Positions 61,077-64,000 of a DNA stretch of 64,000 bases are shown one piece after another. The DNA is from Pseudoselenomonas ruminantium (lineage in GTDB: Bacteria; Bacillota; Negativicutes; Selenomonadales; Selenomonadaceae), in NCBI GenBank assembly GCA_015058625.1, contig SVCA01000005.1:76466-140465 (forward strand), in the 5' to 3' direction. A program made the position numbers and the translations under genes. The notes under the pieces were generated by a model. The model did not search any database, was not told the DNA's origin, and saw nothing but the letters and a program-made list of their open reading frames with translations. How positions within the stretch are numbered: position 1 is the stretch's first letter; each line of letters starts with the position of its first letter.

Positions 61077-61778
61077 ATGTTAGAAGAACTGAAAGAGAAA
61101 GTCTATGAAGCCAATATGCTTTTGCCGAAGCATCATCTGATTACCTTTACCTGGGGCAATGTTTCCGGGATTGACCGGGAGAAGGGCTTGTTTGTCATCA
61201 AGCCGTCCGGGGTCGAATATGATGTGATGAAGCCGTCGGATATGGTCGTAGTGGATTTGGACGGCAACAAGGTGGAAGGCGACCTCAATCCGTCTTCCGA
61301 TACGGAAACGCACCGGATTTTCTACAAGGAATTCCCCAACATTGGCGGCGTGGTGCATACGCATTCCCGCTGGGCTACGATTTTTGCGCAGGCTGGACAG
61401 GGCGTGCGTGCTTATGGCACGACGCAGGGCGATTATTTCTACGGCGAAATTCCTTGCACCCGCGATATGACCGAGGAAGAAATCAAAGGCGCTTATGAGT
61501 ACAACACTGGCGTGGTAGCTGTGGAACGCTTCAAGAAATACGGCATCAATCCGGATTATGTGCCGGCAGTGCTCGTGAAGAATCACGGCCCCTTCACTTG
61601 GGGCACGGACTGCTTCAATGCCGTGCATAATGCCGTCGTGCTTGAAGAAGTTGCCATGATGGCCTTCCATACCCAGATGCTCACGCAGGACCGCGACCCC
61701 ATGCCGCAGGTGCTCCTCGACAAACACTTCCTGCGCAAACACGGCCCCAATGCTTATTACGGGCAGAAGAAAAAATAA
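61077..61778 (+). CDS. ulaF: L-ribulose-5-phosphate 4-epimerase UlaF/AraD
   Basis: 233 residues, ATG 61077 with TTGGAGGGG. Class II aldolase/epimerase: [21 protein letters not shown], the zinc-binding pair [12 protein letters not shown] (His-x-His) and KNHGPFTWG, and C-terminal HGPNAYYGQ typical of AraD/UlaF. It converts L-ribulose 5-phosphate to D-xylulose 5-phosphate, linking ascorbate breakdown to the pentose phosphate pathway. Confidence 0.93.
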   Translation: MLEELKEKVYEANMLLPKHHLITFTWGNVSGIDREKGLFVIKPSGVEYDVMKPSDMVVVDLDGNKVEGDLNPSSDTETHRIFYKEFPNIGGVVHTHSRWATIFAQAGQGVRAYGTTQGDYFYGEIPCTRDMTEEEIKGAYEYNTGVVAVERFKKYGINPDYVPAVLVKNHGPFTWGTDCFNAVHNAVVLEEVAMMAFHTQMLTQDRDPMPQVLLDKHFLRKHGPNAYYGQKKK

Positions 61779-61798
61779 GACGATATTCCCTTACCTTT

Positions 61799-61826
61799 AG
61801 ACCGCTGTTGAGGCGGTCTTTTTTTG
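61799..61826 (+). terminator. Terminator of ulaF
   Basis: AGACCGC pairs with GCGGTCT around a 6-7 nt loop, followed by a run of T to 61826. Confidence 0.85.
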
Positions 61827-61861
61827 TCTCGAAATAAGGGCGCAGTCGCTTATGCACAAAA

Positions 61862-61890
61862 AAAGAACCGTCTCAGGCGGTTCTTTTTTG
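61862..61890 (-). terminator. Terminator of the minus-strand RHH gene
   Basis: AAAGAACCG(T/C)C and GGCGGTTCTTT form a symmetric hairpin with T/A runs on both sides, usable in both directions. Confidence 0.75.
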
Positions 61891-61897
61891 TGCTTGC

Positions 61898-62092
61898 TTA
61901 TGATTCTCCGACAACCTCGCTGTGCTCCAAGGCAAAGTCCAGCAGCAGACCGATTAGTTCGTTGCGTGTACGTCCGGTATCTTCGGCAAGGCTGTTTATA
62001 CGTTCAAGGGTATCCGTTTTTAATCTGACGGAAAAGACGCGGTAACCATCATCGCCGCGCAGTTTCTTTGTGATGAGAAGTTTACTACTCAT
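61898..62092 (-). CDS. Small ribbon-helix-helix DNA-binding protein
   Basis: 64 residues, minus strand; ATG at 62092 with AGGGGTGG upstream (a GTG at 62101 overlaps that site). The pattern YRVFSVRLKTDTLERINSLAEDTGRTRNELIGLLLDFAL is a CopG/MetJ-type strand-helix-helix. Such proteins are repressors or antitoxins. No toxin partner is next to it; the neighbour on the other side is the flagellar operon, read divergently. Confidence 0.75.
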   Translation of the reverse strand: MSSKLLITKKLRGDDGYRVFSVRLKTDTLERINSLAEDTGRTRNELIGLLLDFALEHSEVVGES

Positions 62093-62211
62093 GATAACCA
62101 CCCCTGTTTATTATTCTATACCCAAGATGATGATATACAAATGTTCATTATTATATTATCTGGTTTCCTTGAGTGAGCATACATAACATAACAAAAAAGA
62201 TAACAAAAACT

Positions 62212-62237
62212 TAAGATTTTATAAAAACACACGATAT
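62212..62237 (+). promoter_or_regulatory. Candidate sigma-28 (FliA/SigD) flagellar promoter
   Basis: TAAG at 62212-62215, 14 bp, then CACGATAT at 62230-62237, against the consensus TAAA-N15-GCCGATAA. Right position for the flagellar genes that follow. Confidence 0.4.
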
Positions 62238-62329
62238 AGATAATATAACCTATATATGTTATAAAATATGTTATAAATAGGAGCGGATGAATTTGCAGGG
62301 AAGCCGGGAGAAAAAGGAAGGTTTATCAT

Positions 62330-62698
62330 ATGAAGGCAATCACCAAAGTACCAATTCGAGCCGAGCAGGGAATGGCAGGAAACGGCAGAGGGCAGGGAAT
62401 GCCTGAGGGGAAAACTAGTGAATTCGCCCGTGATTTGCGGGCGGCAGAGGTGAAATTTTCTGCACACGCGCAAAAGCGCATGCAACTGCGTGGTGTGGAG
62501 CTGACGGACAGCGATCGTGACAAACTTACAGTCACCATCGACCGCATGGCGGAAAAGGGCGCCAAAGATGCGCTGATTCTGATGAAGGAAACCGCGCTCG
62601 TGGTCAGTGTCAAAAACCGCACGATCATCACTGCCGTGGACGAAGCCAGCGCCAAGGAAAATATTTTCACCAATATCGACAGTGCTGCCATTTTGTAA
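62330..62698 (+). CDS. Flagellar operon protein (TIGR02530 type)
   Basis: 122 residues, ATG 62330. After a Gly-rich disordered start, the domain KFSAHAQKRMQLRGVELTDSDRDKL with KNRTIITAVDEASAKENIFTNID matches the small flagellar-operon protein usually encoded between flgD and flgE in Gram-positive bacteria. Cytoplasmic. Exact role in hook assembly is not settled. It is followed after 30 bp by a hook gene, which supports the call. Confidence 0.8.
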   Translation: MKAITKVPIRAEQGMAGNGRGQGMPEGKTSEFARDLRAAEVKFSAHAQKRMQLRGVELTDSDRDKLTVTIDRMAEKGAKDALILMKETALVVSVKNRTIITAVDEASAKENIFTNIDSAAIL

Positions 62699-62728
62699 GG
62701 CATATTGGGAAAGGAAGAGTGATTTATT

Positions 62729-64000
62729 ATGATGCGTTCATTGTTTTCGGGAGTAGCAGGATTAAAAGGTCATCAGACCAGAATGGATGTAATTGGCAAT
62801 AATATCGCCAATGTCAATACAACGGGGTTTAAGTCCAGCAGAGTCACGTTTGCCGATACGCTGAATCAGACTACATCCGGGGCTTCTGCGCCCGGTGATA
62901 ATATCGGTGGTACCAATCCAAAACAGATTGGCTTAGGTGTAGGCATATCCAGTATTGACTTGTTGTTTACAGATGGTTCGGTACAGTCTACGGGTAAGAA
63001 TACAGATTTGTGTTTGTCGGGAAATGGGCTGTTCGTGGTCAAACAAGGGAGCGATGTATACTACACTCGTGATGGTGCCTTTGAATTCGATGCGAATGGT
63101 AACTATGTATTGCCGGGCAATGGTATGTTTGTGCAGGGCTGGATGGCTAGTGATGGTGTGTTGAGTACGACAGGGAAAGTAGAGAATATAACTATTCCGG
63201 CTGGTAAATCCATGAAGGCGACAGCGTCATCTATAGCCACATATACGAACAATCTTAATGCCTCTATAGAAGGCTATGAAATCAGCAACATTCTGGTGAC
63301 TCGTGCCGATGGGACAACAGAGACGGTGTCCAGCTATGCTCCGTCTGGAGTGGATGGCCCGACTATAACATTGGGAACAACTACTGGAAAATCATATACA
63401 TTAGATGATACGGCAGCCTATTCTTTTACAACTGGCGATTCCCTTTTAGGGAAAACCTTATTCACTTCGACCGTAAATTCTGTAACGGCTGATGCAGTGG
63501 GTGAAGTGGAACTTACATTAGGGATTGGGAATGTAATCTCAAGTATTGGTGGTGGTTCTACATTTACCATACCAGCAGCAAATATTAAAAGCGGAACATT
63601 TAAGTATGGTGATACATTTCCTTTAACAGCTAAAATAATCTCAAAAGGTGTAACGACAGATGGCACAGGAACGGCACAGACAGCACTGACAGTAGATATT
63701 ACATATCCTGACGGTTCAGCTGGCCCCACTGGGGTGGTTATCGAAGTGCCACCTCCAGCAAATTTTACCTATAAGGATGGGGATACAGTTACTTTTGACC
63801 TACCTATTGAAAAAATTGTTGCAAATTCAGGCGCTGATGTAAGTTGTGCGAATGGTAATACGGTCACTTTGGATTCAACGGATTCGCCACTTACGGTCGA
63901 TAGTGGCAGTACATCATATACTTATGTAGGAAAAGCAGCAGATGGAAATGTGCTTTCTGTTACACGTAAGGATGAAGTTACATCAATTACTATAAATACG
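62729..64000 (+). CDS. flgE: Flagellar hook protein FlgE, 5' part
   Basis: At least 424 residues, ATG 62729 (second ATG at 62732) with AAAGGAAGAG upstream; runs off the window without a stop. The N-terminus MRSLFSGVAGLKGHQTRMDVIGNNIANVNTTGFKSSRVTF is the coiled D0 region common to rod/hook proteins. Then come the hook-specific GLGVGISSID, SGNGLFVV, YYTRDGAFEFDANGNYVL. From about residue 160 on it is a Thr/Gly/Ser-rich outer-domain insertion, longer than in enterobacterial FlgE. Confidence 0.9.
   Translation, partial: MMRSLFSGVAGLKGHQTRMDVIGNNIANVNTTGFKSSRVTFADTLNQTTSGASAPGDNIGGTNPKQIGLGVGISSIDLLFTDGSVQSTGKNTDLCLSGNGLFVVKQGSDVYYTRDGAFEFDANGNYVLPGNGMFVQGWMASDGVLSTTGKVENITIPAGKSMKATASSIATYTNNLNASIEGYEISNILVTRADGTTETVSSYAPSGVDGPTITLGTTTGKSYTLDDTAAYSFTTGDSLLGKTLFTSTVNSVTADAVGEVELTLGIGNVISSIGGGSTFTIPAANIKSGTFKYGDTFPLTAKIISKGVTTDGTGTAQTALTVDITYPDGSAGPTGVVIEVPPPANFTYKDGDTVTFDLPIEKIVANSGADVSCANGNTVTLDSTDSPLTVDSGSTSYTYVGKAADGNVLSVTRKDEVTSITINT

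Overview
The window looks like chromosome from an anaerobic Negativicute, close to Selenomonas or its relatives. Supporting signs: a secG-esterase-rnr-smpB operon with Firmicute gene order, next to genes typical of a diderm anaerobe (pentaheme nitrite reductase NrfA with its quinol dehydrogenase NrfH, a Ccm-type cytochrome c maturation set, flagellar genes), strong Shine-Dalgarno sites, and frequent TTG/GTG starts. The taxonomic placement is inference from gene content, not from a search.

Layout. 1-324: end of a POT peptide transporter. 400-477: tRNA-Arg(ACG) with a perfect promoter and a terminator. 540-2790: a small AT-richer accessory stretch beside the tRNA, with two tandem double-glycine leader peptides, an Fst-like type I toxin-antitoxin locus and its decayed copy, and an orphan membrane protein. 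3219-7500: secG, est, rnr, smpB. 7593-13366: the PTS activator LevR and a mannose-family PTS operon behind a textbook sigma-54 promoter. 13536-19672: pfkA and three tandem paralogous membrane GGDEF proteins. 19688-26928: lysA, a DUF1232 protein, topB and a DUF4127 protein. 27581-35278: DEAD-box helicase, CNNM/HlyC transporter, a binding protein paired with a chemoreceptor, ilvBN. 35442-42558: nrfHA, a Crp/Fnr regulator and ccmABCEF. 42702-51093: an Fbp-type ABC importer, a YesM/YesN two-component pair and two Cof-type HAD phosphatases. 51269-53431: a short accessory patch (AAA/DUF234 ATPase, ribbon-helix-helix protein with an apparent ATT start). 53451-61778: an L-ascorbate (Ula) catabolic locus, with ulaR divergent from ulaG-ulaC-ulaA-ulaB and then ulaE, a beta-propeller protein and ulaF. 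61898-64000: a small RHH protein, then the start of a flagellar operon with flgE running off the end.

The most unusual signal is not a gene. At least eleven intergenic places carry long inverted-repeat elements (about 70 to 280 nt). Their outer arms differ between copies yet stay complementary within each copy, while the inner part is conserved, above all an apical motif of the form TCGCTnnGCTnAGACAG. Six of them sit as three pairs of oppositely oriented copies (21099-21598, 27021-27533, 58120-58616). The first and third pairs belong to two roughly 600-bp composites that are inverted copies of each other. Compensatory differences in an internal 4-bp stem suggest selection on folding, as RNA or single-stranded DNA.

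Regulatory logic can be read directly in several places. A GTTGC-N4-GCAAC palindrome lies at exactly the same distance from the -10 box of the nrfHA promoter and of the crp/fnr-like gene's own promoter. DeoR-type operator repeats lie inside both the ulaR and the ulaG promoters. GTGTATC repeats flank the region upstream of the LevR-controlled sigma-54 promoter. The cytochrome maturation set uses a CxxxY-type CcmE and has no CcmH here, which matches the System I* variant known from Desulfovibrio. The ascorbate locus lacks ulaD.
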